A stretch of 64,000 nucleotides of DNA from Blastocladiella emersonii ATCC 22665 (lineage: Eukaryota > Blastocladiomycota > Blastocladiomycetes > Blastocladiales > Blastocladiaceae), in assembly GCA_025594325.1 (NCBI GenBank), contig JANHCV010000004.1:1364001-1428000 (forward strand). The letters are read 5' to 3'. The notes beneath the pieces are model-generated. The model saw nothing but the letters and a program-made list of their open reading frames with translations. It was not told the origin of the DNA and made no database searches. Shown piece by piece: positions 55,604-64,000 of this stretch. Position 1 is the stretch's first letter, and every line of letters begins with the position of its first letter. The position numbers were made by a program, and so were the translations under genes.

Positions 55604-57661
55604 ATGTCCTACTCCCAAGGCTACGGCGGCGGCGGCGCCAGCAACAACAACGCGCCGCGCCGCCCGCCGCGCCCGACCACCGACAGCGTGTCGGCGGCCG
55701 ACCTCGCTGGGTCCCACGGCGCGCCGCTGTACCAGTCGTCGACGTCGGTGCGCTCGGGTGGCGCCTCGACGACGCAGCAGCAGCGGCAACCGTCGCAGTT
55801 CTTCGAGATGCCCGACTCGACCGAATTCGACTACTCGTCGTCGTACGCCCCGCCGCCGCAGCGCCTGCAGGACCAGGTGTCCCGCATGGCGGCGTCTGCG
55901 GGAACGGGCACGGCGCCGTCGCTCGGGTCGGCGTCGTACCAGAACAACAACAACCAGTACCTCTCGGCCAGCGCCGCGTCCGTCGGGGCCGGCGCCAGCG
56001 CCTACGCCGCCGCGCCGTACCGCCTCGACACGAACCCGGCGCGGCAGAACTCGACTGGCGACGACCGGTACTACACCAATGGATCAGCAGCTGCTGCACA
56101 GGGGCCTGCAGCGTTCAGCGGCCCGCCCGGCGGCAGCAACGGCGCGGCCGGGTGCGCGGCAGTCCCGCGGTACGGCAGCCCGGCGTCGGCCCACGCGGTC
56201 CCGCTGCCGCAGACGTACTCGGCGTCGCCCTCGCACTCGTACGAGGCCCCCGGGCTCGGTGCTGCCGCCGGGACCGCGTACTCGACGGGCGTGAATGCGG
56301 GCTACGGTCAACAGCCGCCGCGCCGCCCGATGCGCAACGGGTCGTCCAACGACGACCTGTACTACGGCCAGCAGCTGCCCGCGGCCGCCGCCGCCGACCC
56401 GTACTACGCCGCACCACCGCAGCCACAGCAGCAGTATTATCAACAGCAACAGCAGCAGCAGCTGTACGGCGCGCCGCTGGGCGCGAGCGGGCCGGGGTAC
56501 GGCGCGCCGCCACCACAACACCACCAGCAGCAGCAGCCCATGGGCTACGGCAGCGTCGCGCCCGTGCCCGCGGCGCCGATGCGTAACAACAGCACCACGA
56601 CGTACAAGATCGTGCCCGAGGCGTCGGTCGCCGCGACGGACCCGGGCGAGATTGGGTACACGGCGTCGAACGCGCCGTTCGCGCACATGGGCGCGTCGAC
56701 GGCGGCGGGCACGACCACGGCGAGCAGTGCGGCGCCCTCGGGCCCCGGGCAGCCCGGGTACCGCCCCGCGGGGCCCAACCGGCTCGGCGGGACCATGGGC
56801 GCCGGGTCGTCGGCGTACCTGGCCGGCGCGTTCAAGGAGGACAAGCGCAAGCGCAAGGTGTGCAACACGCTGTGCTGCGCGTCGCGCGGGCTCGGCGGGT
56901 GCTGCTGCTGCTTCTGCATCGTGGTCATCGTGCTGCTCGCGGCCGCGGCCATCTTCCTGTTCCTCGTCGTCAAGGCGCCGTCCGTGTCGTTTGGCGGCGC
57001 GCAGGCGCCCACGGACCGGTCCGTCATGAGCCTGCAGGGGACGACGGTCATCATCAACTGGGACTTTTTGTTCAAGGTCGAGAACCCCAACTTCTTCGGG
57101 ACCTCGGTGTCGTCGCTCGACATGCGCGGGTTCCCGTCCAAGGCCAAGTCGGGCGCCGCCGACCAGATTGCCAACGGGACCAAGGCCAACACGTACATTG
57201 ACTCCAAGGCCACGACCCAGGTCCTGTACCCGGTCTCCTTCTCGTGGGACGTCAAGTCGCAGTCGCAGACCGAGTTCTTCACGTCGCTCCTCGGCGCGTG
57301 CGGCGCCACCAAGGTCGCCCCCGCCACGGGCAACCAGGTCTCGGTCTACTTCAAGCTCGACATTGGCCTCGCCGTCCTCAAACCCATCGGCTACACGTAC
57401 CCGTACGACAACACGGCTACCTTCCCGTGCCCCGTCAACCTCGGCGCTATCCCGATCATGTCAAACATCCTCAGCCTCGCGGGCATCGCCAACGGCGGTG
57501 GCGGTGGAGCCGCGACGGCCGGGGCCGCCAGGTTGGTCGACACCAACACCACGTCGCCCGCACCGCGGCCCGCTATCGTCGTCCCCGTCGACACGGCCGG
57601 GACCGCGTGGACGGTCACGGACGCGGACGCGGCCAAGGCCACCGCGACCCCCTCGCCGTAG
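55604..57661 (+). CDS. Membrane protein with LEA_2/WHy-like lumenal domain and long disordered N-terminus
   Basis: The product is 685 aa in one exon. Residues 1-410 are low-complexity (Tyr/Gln/Pro/Ser-rich, with a poly-Gln tract from CAG repeats near 56440). A basic cluster KEDKRKRK precedes a Cys-rich stretch (CNTLCCASRGLGGCCCCFC) and one membrane segment (VVIVLLAAAAIFLFLVV). After it comes a ~130-residue beta-rich domain beginning TTVIINWDFLFKVENPNFFG, the NPN pattern of LEA_2/NDR1-type domains also found in fungal vacuolar proteins. A Gly/Ala-rich tail ends the protein. The cysteines at the cytosolic edge are likely S-acylated. Overall it is a type II topology; specific role unknown. Confidence 0.7.
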   Translation: MSYSQGYGGGGASNNNAPRRPPRPTTDSVSAADLAGSHGAPLYQSSTSVRSGGASTTQQQRQPSQFFEMPDSTEFDYSSSYAPPPQRLQDQVSRMAASAGTGTAPSLGSASYQNNNNQYLSASAASVGAGASAYAAAPYRLDTNPARQNSTGDDRYYTNGSAAAAQGPAAFSGPPGGSNGAAGCAAVPRYGSPASAHAVPLPQTYSASPSHSYEAPGLGAAAGTAYSTGVNAGYGQQPPRRPMRNGSSNDDLYYGQQLPAAAAADPYYAAPPQPQQQYYQQQQQQQLYGAPLGASGPGYGAPPPQHHQQQQPMGYGSVAPVPAAPMRNNSTTTYKIVPEASVAATDPGEIGYTASNAPFAHMGASTAAGTTTASSAAPSGPGQPGYRPAGPNRLGGTMGAGSSAYLAGAFKEDKRKRKVCNTLCCASRGLGGCCCCFCIVVIVLLAAAAIFLFLVVKAPSVSFGGAQAPTDRSVMSLQGTTVIINWDFLFKVENPNFFGTSVSSLDMRGFPSKAKSGAADQIANGTKANTYIDSKATTQVLYPVSFSWDVKSQSQTEFFTSLLGACGATKVAPATGNQVSVYFKLDIGLAVLKPIGYTYPYDNTATFPCPVNLGAIPIMSNILSLAGIANGGGGGAATAGAARLVDTNTTSPAPRPAIVVPVDTAGTAWTVTDADAAKATATPSP

Positions 57662-57877
57662 ACACACCGTCCCTCATCCCTCACTCTGTATCTTGTACCA
57701 TTGCACATCACCACCGCCTCCGCTTCCTCCACCGTCTAAGAATCCCGTGTATAGACCCGCCCGCTGGATATATCACCTACGCCCTGTCTCGCTCCCCCTG
57801 AGCGCTCCACGTGTGCGGCGCGTCGGCCTGCCGCTCTGCCTGCCGCTGGTCGCCGGCGACGTCGTCCCGCCGTATGC

Positions 57878-60800
57878 ATGGCCGTCCATCGCAACGTAAA
57901 GCCAACGAACGAACCTCACTCCATGCATCACGGTCGCGGCGACCGCCCACCACGCCTCGCGCCAGCACCGGCAACCGGGATGCCCTCGTACCCGTCGTCC
58001 AGCTACTCCGAGTCCGTGTACTCGCCCCCGCGGCCGATCCGTACGCACAGCACCTCGCTCCCTGCTGCGCCCTCGCCAACTTCGCTGACGGGTTTCCCAA
58101 TACATCTAGTCGAGGCCACGGCACGCGAGACGGCCGAGAACATCAACCACCTGCTGTACGGCGCGGGCGCCGCGCACTCCATCGACTACGCCGACTTCCG
58201 CCGCCGCCTCGAGGCCGAGGAGTCGCTCGCCCAGTCCCTGTACGGCGATACCGACGACGACGAGGACCTGCGTCCCGCTTCGCCCCTGCCGCGCGTCCCG
58301 CTGGACGACGGCAAGGCGGGTGGCAGTGGCGAGGACACCGTCAAAGCCAGCGCATACCTGCGCCAACCGCGCGACACCGCGCCCGACCTCCTCCCGGACC
58401 GCGGCTCGTCACCCGACGACGACGACGACGACCGCCGCCCGCCGCCGCAGACGATGGCGACGCCGGCGCGGATGCCCGCGGGTCCCTACACCTCTGCGGC
58501 CGTGCCCGCGGACCGCGAACGTGAGCGCGCGCGGGACGCTGAGCGCAAGCTCATGGAGCAGCAGGTGCGCGCCCGCGCGTACACGCGGTCGCCGTCGCCC
58601 GACCGCCGCGAGCGCCGGTTCGATAACCCGCCAAGCGACGGCCCGCTCCCGCCGCCGCCCGAGCCGCTCTACTCCGAGTTCTACATCCCGTCGCCCGATC
58701 TCCGCGCGCGCCGGATGGAGCGCATGGCGAGGCCCGAGGAGCAGGAGGTGGAGGGGAGGGCGGGAGGAGGGGGGCCGCGGTGGATCGCGAGCCCGTCGCA
58801 CCTGCCGGGGAACGGCGGGGTGCCGCTGATCCCGGCCGTCGACCTCGAGCCCGCGTGGAACCCGCACCGCGGCCAGGCTCAGGGCCAGCAGCAGCGGAAG
58901 GGCGCGACGTTCGCGCCGTCGCCCGCGCCCGACTCGTCGACGCCCCTGTCTTCCTCGGCCTCGGCCACGGACGCGACGACCTCCGAGCTGACCACGTCGG
59001 GCACCGCGACCGGCGGCCCGTCAACCACATCCCTCGGCTCGGTCCGCGGCGCGCGCCGCCGCGGGTCCACGACGCACGCGAACCGCGCGTTCCGCGCGCT
59101 GTCCGAGTTCCTCGCGTCGAAAGGGATGCCGCCGCTCCCGCCCAACGTCATGGCGTCGCACCTCCCCGAATCCGTCCAGGTCGCGCTCGACCACGGCGTG
59201 AGCCAGGTCATGGACGAGTTCCACCGCCGCGGCAACCTCATCCAGGAACTCGTCAAGAAGCTCAACCAGCACGAGGACCAGGACGCGGTCGCCGGGCGTG
59301 TGCGCCGGCCGGCCGCTGCTGCTGGTGCGCGGGCGGACGACGCGTCTGAGACGACCGAGGACCTCAAGACGCGGCTCGACCGCGTGCTTGAGCGGCAGCA
59401 GGGCAAGCCGCGGCGGTCGGGCGGCGGCAGCAGTGGTGTCGAGGGCGGTCTCCGCGACGCGGCGCAGGACGCCAACGACCTGCGCATCAAGTACGAGCAG
59501 CTGCGGTCGCGCGCCGAGCGCGAGGAGGCCGAGGCGAGCGTGCTGCGCCAGGAGCTCGCCGCCGTCGCGGCCAAGCTCGCGACGCAGCAGAAACGCGCCG
59601 AGGCGACCGTCGCCAACGTGCGCGCGCAGCACCGGCGGCCCGCGCACGGCGCGCTCGACCCCGTCACCGCCGATATCGTCAACGTGTACGAGAGCAAGGT
59701 CGAGGGCATGAAGAACGAGCTCGACGCGTTGCGCCGCATGGCGCGCAAGGTCAGCCGCGCCGACGAGGTCGGCGGGACCTACGCGCCGTTGCCGCCGCCG
59801 ATCCCCGAGCCCGAGGATCCCATGACGAACCCCGGCTCGGACCAGTTCTTGCGCCTCAAGCACACCATGGAGCAGCAGGTTCTGCTGTTGCAGAAGAAGC
59901 TCGAGCTGCAAGCCGCGGCGACCGCGCGCGCCGAGGAGGAGCGCGACCTCCTGCAGCTCAAGCTCGTCAACGCGACGCGCGCGCCCGTCCCGCCGTCGGT
60001 CGCCGCCGCCAAGGGCCCGAACGGCGAGCCCCGCGCAACGCGCGACCGCAACGCGCCCGTTGGGTCGACCCGCGACCTGATCCGCCGCGACAAGCTCCAC
60101 TACAAGCTCCGGCTGCACATCATCGACGAGCTCCCCGCCGAGTCGGTTCGCGACATCCTCAAGGATATCTGCATCCGCCTCGACATTGACGACGTCCACA
60201 ACGTCGTGCCGTCGCTCGAGCAGTCGGCCATCCTCATCGGCACCGTCCCCAAGATGCGCGAGTTTATCAGCAGCGTCGACGGGATCCTGTGGCAGCGCCC
60301 GTTCGGCGTCGACGAGGGCGCCAAGCAACCCGCACCCTCCTCCGACGACGGGACCGCGCTCCCTGCCTCCGTCGCTGCGGGCAAGGGCCGCAAGCCGCCG
60401 CGCACGATTCAAAAATTCTCCAAGACGCTCAAGGTGCTGCGCGCGTGGTCCGACGAGCTCGCGGTGCTCGAGCACCTGCGGCGGTACGTCGCGCGTGTGT
60501 TCCGTGTACTCGACATCGACCCGGCGCGCTACGGCGGGCTCGGGGTCGCGACCGAGGACACCGAGGCCGAGCTCATGGGCCTCGAGGAGGTCAAGCGGCT
60601 CGTCGCCTTCGAGAAGAACCAGCACCGCGTCGACCGCAAGCAGAAGCAGCTCGCGGGCGACGAGGTCCGCGGGATCTCGGCCGGCGACGCCGAAACGTAC
60701 CGCCAGATCGTCCACCACTTCTGCGCCCTGTTCGAGGTCAAGACCATCGCCGCCGCCATGCCCAAGCTCAACGAGCTCTTCGCCTTCGTCACCGAGACCG

Positions 60801-61654
60801 AGCACGGCGTCAAGCGACTCCGCGACGCCCTCCCCGGACTCGAGAAGGTCAGCACCGCCGCCGTCCTCAACCGCGCCGCCGACGAGCTCACGCTCGCCAC
60901 GTTCGCCGGCGACCGCGCGGACGTCCTCGAGCCGCGCCGCGAGCGCAACGTGTCGCCGATCCAGCTCGTCCCCGAACCCGCGCGCGACGCGACGGGCGCT
61001 ATTGACGGGAACAACAAGCCCGTCGCGTTCGAGATCAACTGGGACCCAGCGCCGACAGGCAACCGGAAAAAGCTCATCAAGCGCGGCGTCCGCGAGATGC
61101 AGCGGCCCATCACCTCGCCGCTCCTCCCGCCGCCGTCGCCGACCTCGTCCGTCGCGTCAACGGTCAAGGTGAGCAGCGCCGCGAGACGGTCCAAGTCGCC
61201 GTCGCCCGCGCCCCGCGTGCCCCTCAACAACAAGGGTAAGGGGAAGGCCAAGGCCAAGGCCAAGCCCGACCCGTTGCCACCTGCGGGCGCCGGCCGGTAC
61301 ACGGCCAAGGTCGAGGACGCGCGCGACGTCGACGACGACGCGGACGCGGACGGGTCCGAGAACACGTTCGCGTGGCTCAAGCGCCGCGGCAGCGCCGACT
61401 CGCTCGCCTTCGACGACTTTGACACGCCGCTGTTCGACCAGGCGCTCCGCGACGTCGGCCACAGGGATCACGGCGGCGATGACCGTGGCGGTGACGGTGA
61501 TGACGGCGACAACATTCTCCGCCACCTCGACCAGGAACTCGAGCGCGTCACGACCGACCCCTCGTTCAGCTCGCGGCTGTTCGCGCCTGACAGCAGGGCC
61601 ACGTCGCCAAGGGCTGGCGCGGCGGGGTCGCCGGGAAGGCCGGCGTGGATGTGA
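57878..61654 (+). CDS. Large coiled-coil protein, Cep70-like (tentative)
   Basis: The product is 1258 aa in one exon. The N-terminus (1-400) is disordered and charged. About 430-470 begins an ordered helix pair (ALSEFLASKGMPPLPPNVMA). Coiled coils cover about 490-700, with runs such as EEAEASVLRQELAAVAAKLA. From about 737 a conserved-looking domain follows: KLHYKLRLHIIDELPAESVR, ILKDICIRLDIDDVHNVVPS, LIGTVPKMREFISSVDGI, then a helical region to about 1010. The C-terminus is a basic KGKGKAKAKAK tract and an acidic end. The order coiled coil, then a short helical domain with a VVP..E.SAI..TVPKM.EFI pattern, recalls Cep70 of centrioles and basal bodies. This would fit a flagellated zoospore, but the match is by pattern only. 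No intron was detected over 3.8 kb. Confidence 0.6.
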   Translation: MAVHRNVKPTNEPHSMHHGRGDRPPRLAPAPATGMPSYPSSSYSESVYSPPRPIRTHSTSLPAAPSPTSLTGFPIHLVEATARETAENINHLLYGAGAAHSIDYADFRRRLEAEESLAQSLYGDTDDDEDLRPASPLPRVPLDDGKAGGSGEDTVKASAYLRQPRDTAPDLLPDRGSSPDDDDDDRRPPPQTMATPARMPAGPYTSAAVPADRERERARDAERKLMEQQVRARAYTRSPSPDRRERRFDNPPSDGPLPPPPEPLYSEFYIPSPDLRARRMERMARPEEQEVEGRAGGGGPRWIASPSHLPGNGGVPLIPAVDLEPAWNPHRGQAQGQQQRKGATFAPSPAPDSSTPLSSSASATDATTSELTTSGTATGGPSTTSLGSVRGARRRGSTTHANRAFRALSEFLASKGMPPLPPNVMASHLPESVQVALDHGVSQVMDEFHRRGNLIQELVKKLNQHEDQDAVAGRVRRPAAAAGARADDASETTEDLKTRLDRVLERQQGKPRRSGGGSSGVEGGLRDAAQDANDLRIKYEQLRSRAEREEAEASVLRQELAAVAAKLATQQKRAEATVANVRAQHRRPAHGALDPVTADIVNVYESKVEGMKNELDALRRMARKVSRADEVGGTYAPLPPPIPEPEDPMTNPGSDQFLRLKHTMEQQVLLLQKKLELQAAATARAEEERDLLQLKLVNATRAPVPPSVAAAKGPNGEPRATRDRNAPVGSTRDLIRRDKLHYKLRLHIIDELPAESVRDILKDICIRLDIDDVHNVVPSLEQSAILIGTVPKMREFISSVDGILWQRPFGVDEGAKQPAPSSDDGTALPASVAAGKGRKPPRTIQKFSKTLKVLRAWSDELAVLEHLRRYVARVFRVLDIDPARYGGLGVATEDTEAELMGLEEVKRLVAFEKNQHRVDRKQKQLAGDEVRGISAGDAETYRQIVHHFCALFEVKTIAAAMPKLNELFAFVTETEHGVKRLRDALPGLEKVSTAAVLNRAADELTLATFAGDRADVLEPRRERNVSPIQLVPEPARDATGAIDGNNKPVAFEINWDPAPTGNRKKLIKRGVREMQRPITSPLLPPPSPTSSVASTVKVSSAARRSKSPSPAPRVPLNNKGKGKAKAKAKPDPLPPAGAGRYTAKVEDARDVDDDADADGSENTFAWLKRRGSADSLAFDDFDTPLFDQALRDVGHRDHGGDDRGGDGDDGDNILRHLDQELERVTTDPSFSSRLFAPDSRATSPRAGAAGSPGRPAWM

Positions 61655-61802
61655 CGACTCGAAGACAGGTATACATGACTCGTGTGATTTGCTTGCGTCT
61701 CTTTACCCCTGAAAGCGAAGCCCTGGATGGATCGGCGGTGAAAGGAGGCCAGCGACGGCGCGGAGGGCTCTCGCTCCCCGAACACTTGGACACCTCTTCG
61801 CC

Positions 61803-63028
61803 ATGAAATCAGCCGTCTTTGGACACGGTCTTGCTCGCCGCACGGCGCTCATGTATGTGATCTACCCGCGCAAGCAGTCGCAGGTACATGCCGCTGACCG
61901 AGTGGAGTGGATGCTAGGTTCGGCGTTACGGCGCGGACGACGCTGCGGCCTTTGGCAGCGACGACAATGTTTGGTCGCCGCTACCTGTCGACGGACGAGA
62001 CCGAGGAGACACCGGCCGCGACCTCAGACGCCTTCGCCGTGGCAGATACGGTGCCGACGCCGGCAGCGGCCCCGTCGCCCACGTCGCGCGAGGCCTCGCT
62101 TCTCTCGTGGTACTACTCGCAGTTCCGCCCGACTCGCCTGTACTCGCAGCCTCGCAGCGTGCCGCTCTCCCGCACCCCGGACCTGACGGTGCCCGGCCAC
62201 GGCGCCATCTTCAACATCCGGTCGCTGCCCGAGGCGTGGGACGCCATGAGCGAGATCCTGCACCAGCGCGTCGACTGCGTCGGTGTCGACGCGGACGGGA
62301 CTGAGCGGAACCTGATACTGACCATCGGGTACACGATCCCCGGCTCGCGCGAGGCGCGGTGCTTCGTGTTCGACTTTGAGGGCCTCACGCCGCCCGACAT
62401 CTTCCCGTTCCGCGACTGCATCTCGCTGATCCTCACGCACCCGGGCATCGTCAAGGTGTTCCACAACTGCGCCGGTGATGGTAAGCGGATCCGCAGCGCT
62501 GTCGAGATCGGCGATATATCGCCCGCCGAGGATCTCGGCGAGTGGATCCGGCACTGGGGCTTCGCGACGACGCAGGCGGGGGCTCACTTCAAGAAGTTCA
62601 CGGCCAAGGTCGTGACGCGGACCTCGTTCAAAGTCCCCGGGATCGATGCGGCGGGTAAGAAGATAGATCCGCAGATCCAAACGCTCTTCGCGCCCGGCGT
62701 CATCATGGGCCGCTGCGAGAACGGGACGTACGCTGCGCTCAACGAAGTACTTTCGGCGACGGGATGCCCGCAGAACCAGCGCAAGCCGCTCATCGCCTTA
62801 GCCGGAAACGGTGGTGCCCGCAAGGAGGCGAAGCTACCCGGGCCGTCGTTCGGGCTGTCGGGCATTCCGCGCTCCCCGCAGTGGCTCGAGGAGCGCGGAT
62901 GCGACGCGACCATGCTCGTTCCCGCGCGCAACGCCATTGAGACTCGGGTCCATGCGCTCAGGCGCTGGGCCGTGCAGAGCAGCACGGCCATGACCGTCAA
63001 TTCGGATTATGCTGCCCCGAAGGCATGA
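61803..63028 (+). CDS. 3'-5' exonuclease-like (DnaQ/EXD fold) protein, probably mitochondrial
   Basis: Exons are 61803-61852 and 61918-63028, with a 65-nt intron whose donor is a consensus GTATGT. The product is 386 aa. The spliced N-terminus MKSAVFGHGLARRTALMFGV is rich in Arg and hydrophobics without acids, and FGRRYLSTDE resembles a presequence cleavage site. The domain has VDCVGVDADGTERN (motif I, D-x-D where active enzymes have D-x-E), FVFDFEGL, and VKVFHNCAGDGKRI (motif II region, cf. VHDCRRDSDAL of EXD proteins). Activity is therefore doubtful; an RNA-binding or pseudo-enzyme role is possible. A clear paralogue begins 345 bp downstream in the same orientation. Confidence 0.7.
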
Positions 63029-63373
63029 GCATTGGTTTCATGAGGTGCATACATGTATTTTATTGGTTCCATGTCGTGTCAACGTTTTCTTTGATTACCG
63101 AGGTCAGGAGGCGGGGTCGCTTCGTGTCTCGCGCGTGATGCGAGACGCGTCGCGAAAACACGTGACCCATGCAAAGGGAGTCCCTGGACGCGTTGGTTGG
63201 TTGGCGCTTGTCAAAGGAAACTTGCTTACCAAAGTCCAGGAGATCAAGCTTCTTTTAAGAGGCATGACGATGGTAAAACAGTGACGCAGAGCACGGGCAG
63301 CTGGCGGAGCTTCAAATAGGCCGCGGAACCAGGATGTTCGTTCATCATACTTGACACTGCAAACATTGATATC
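63029..63373. other. Tandem spacer with a recurring ACGCGT element
   Basis: It separates the two exonuclease-like paralogues. It contains TGCGAGACGCGT at 63139-63150, shared with the repeat before eutBC. A 21-nt element at 63145-63165 matches 15025-15045 on the other strand at 19 of 21 positions. Confidence 0.55.
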
Positions 63374-64000
63374 ATGAAACTAATAGCTGCTAGCCTTGGC
63401 GTTGTTCGCCAGCAATTTTGCGCCCATGCATTGCGTACCGGCGTACTGGGCCAGCTCCGACTGTGTTGTCCATTGACTCGTTCCGCTGCTCAGGCAGCAC
63501 CGCGCTTCTGGGCACGCTCTGCCCGGTCTATGGCATCATTTGCACCAGAGCCGCCTGCTGCGGAGCCGTTTCGCGGTGCTACGCTCTTTCCTTCGCAGAC
63601 CCCACAACTGTCCCTTTCACGCAGCGTGACGCGCGATCCAGACGTGGTCGTCCCCGGTCACGGCGTCGTCTTCAACATCCGCTCGCTGAACGAGGCGTGG
63701 GATGCCGTGGGCGAAATTGTGCACCGTGGCATCAGCAGCATCGGCGTCGACGCGGACGGCACCGAGGAGAACGTCATTCTTACGTTCGGGTACACGGTGC
63801 CCGGGACTCGCGAAGCGCGGTGCTTCACGCTTGATCTCGAGGGCCTCACGCAGGACGAGACCGCGCCGTTCCACGAGTGTGTCTCGCTGATCTTGTCGCA
63901 CCCGAACATCCTCAAGGTTTTCCACAACTGCCACGGCGACGGCCGACGGATCCACAGCTCTATCCCGATTGACATGATCGCGCCGGCCGAGGACCTTGGC
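63374..64000 (+). CDS. 3'-5' exonuclease-like protein, tandem paralogue, cut by window end
   Basis: The frame is open from ATG 63374 to the last base, giving 209 codons. The N-terminus MKLIAASLGVVRQQFCAHAL followed by LRTGVLGQLRLCC has Arg and hydrophobics and no acids, as in a mitochondrial presequence. From VVVPGHGVVFNIRSLNEAWD on, it parallels the upstream gene: SSIGVDADGTEENVILTFGY, TREARCFTLDLEGLT, NILKVFHNCHGDGRRIHSS and APAEDLG. The D-x-D form of motif I is shared, so it is ancestral to the pair. The C-terminal half lies outside the window. Confidence 0.8.
   Translation, partial: MKLIAASLGVVRQQFCAHALRTGVLGQLRLCCPLTRSAAQAAPRFWARSARSMASFAPEPPAAEPFRGATLFPSQTPQLSLSRSVTRDPDVVVPGHGVVFNIRSLNEAWDAVGEIVHRGISSIGVDADGTEENVILTFGYTVPGTREARCFTLDLEGLTQDETAPFHECVSLILSHPNILKVFHNCHGDGRRIHSSIPIDMIAPAEDLG

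Noticed and set aside
59021-60805. 594-codon minus-strand frame within the Cep70-like gene
   Set aside because: Antisense shadow with Arg/Leu/Val-biased composition and no domain.
1-64000. tRNA or rRNA genes
   Set aside because: I scanned the spacers for T-loop words of the GTTCRAN-C type in tRNA context on both strands. The few hits (for example near 4012, 19791 and 34003) have no matching acceptor or D-arm and mostly lie in or next to coding exons.

Overview
The window is nuclear DNA of a GC-rich eukaryote with compact genes and short spliceosomal introns. I reconstructed 36 introns. Most are 54-110 nt, many begin GTACG, and they end in TAG, CAG or another AG. Gene content (MCM2, UTP4, CWC15, TAP42, Arp3, EB1, chorismate mutase, glycogenin, peroxisomal Lon) fits a fungus. 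Three things point to an early-diverging zoosporic fungus, most likely Blastocladiomycota (Allomyces/Catenaria/Blastocladiella type): an ankyrin-like gene with 'WW...SGLP.K(Y/F)' repeats, a rhodopsin-family (class A) GPCR, and a Cep70-like centrosomal protein. This placement is inference; no rRNA or tRNA gene is present to confirm it.

Layout. 1-3.7 kb: no gene, but six copies of a ~65-bp repeat with covarying palindromes. 3.7-14.8 kb: ENPP-type phosphodiesterase (-), VDAC porin (+), peroxisomal Lon (-), mitochondrial ribosomal protein mL43 (+), M1 aminopeptidase (-). 14.8-16.8 kb: no gene seen. 16.8-26.3 kb: MCM2 (+), translin-associated factor X (+), SCAMP (-), an ankyrin-like gene broken by an in-frame stop (-), NAA50 (-), chorismate mutase (+). 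26.5-31 kb: a small GPCR family consisting of one full seven-helix receptor, one copy holding only loop 3 plus helices 6-7, and one decayed relic, with a coiled-coil gene between the last two. 31-45.8 kb: UTP4 (-), CWC15 (+), glycogenin with an unusual tail-anchor-like C-terminus (+), an unknown single-pass Cys-rich membrane protein (-), TAP42 (+), a possible Pol I factor (+). 46.1-48.7 kb: a single gene encoding fused large and small subunits of B12-dependent ethanolamine ammonia-lyase (EutB-EutC). 49-64 kb: Arp3, uS17, cardiolipin synthase (-), LYR-motif protein (-), EB1, a LEA_2-type membrane protein, a Cep70-like protein, and two tandem 3'-5' exonuclease-like genes with mitochondrial presequence-like N-termini. 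The last of these runs off the window.

Most genes are independent housekeeping units in mixed orientation with short spacers (34 bp between the TSNAX and SCAMP stops). There is no operon logic. The items most worth follow-up are the intron-bearing EutB-EutC fusion, the class A GPCR with its truncated and decayed paralogues, and the covarying palindromic repeats at 0.7-1.3 kb. Exon boundaries below were placed by hand from reading frame, GT/AG sites and family conservation, without transcript data.
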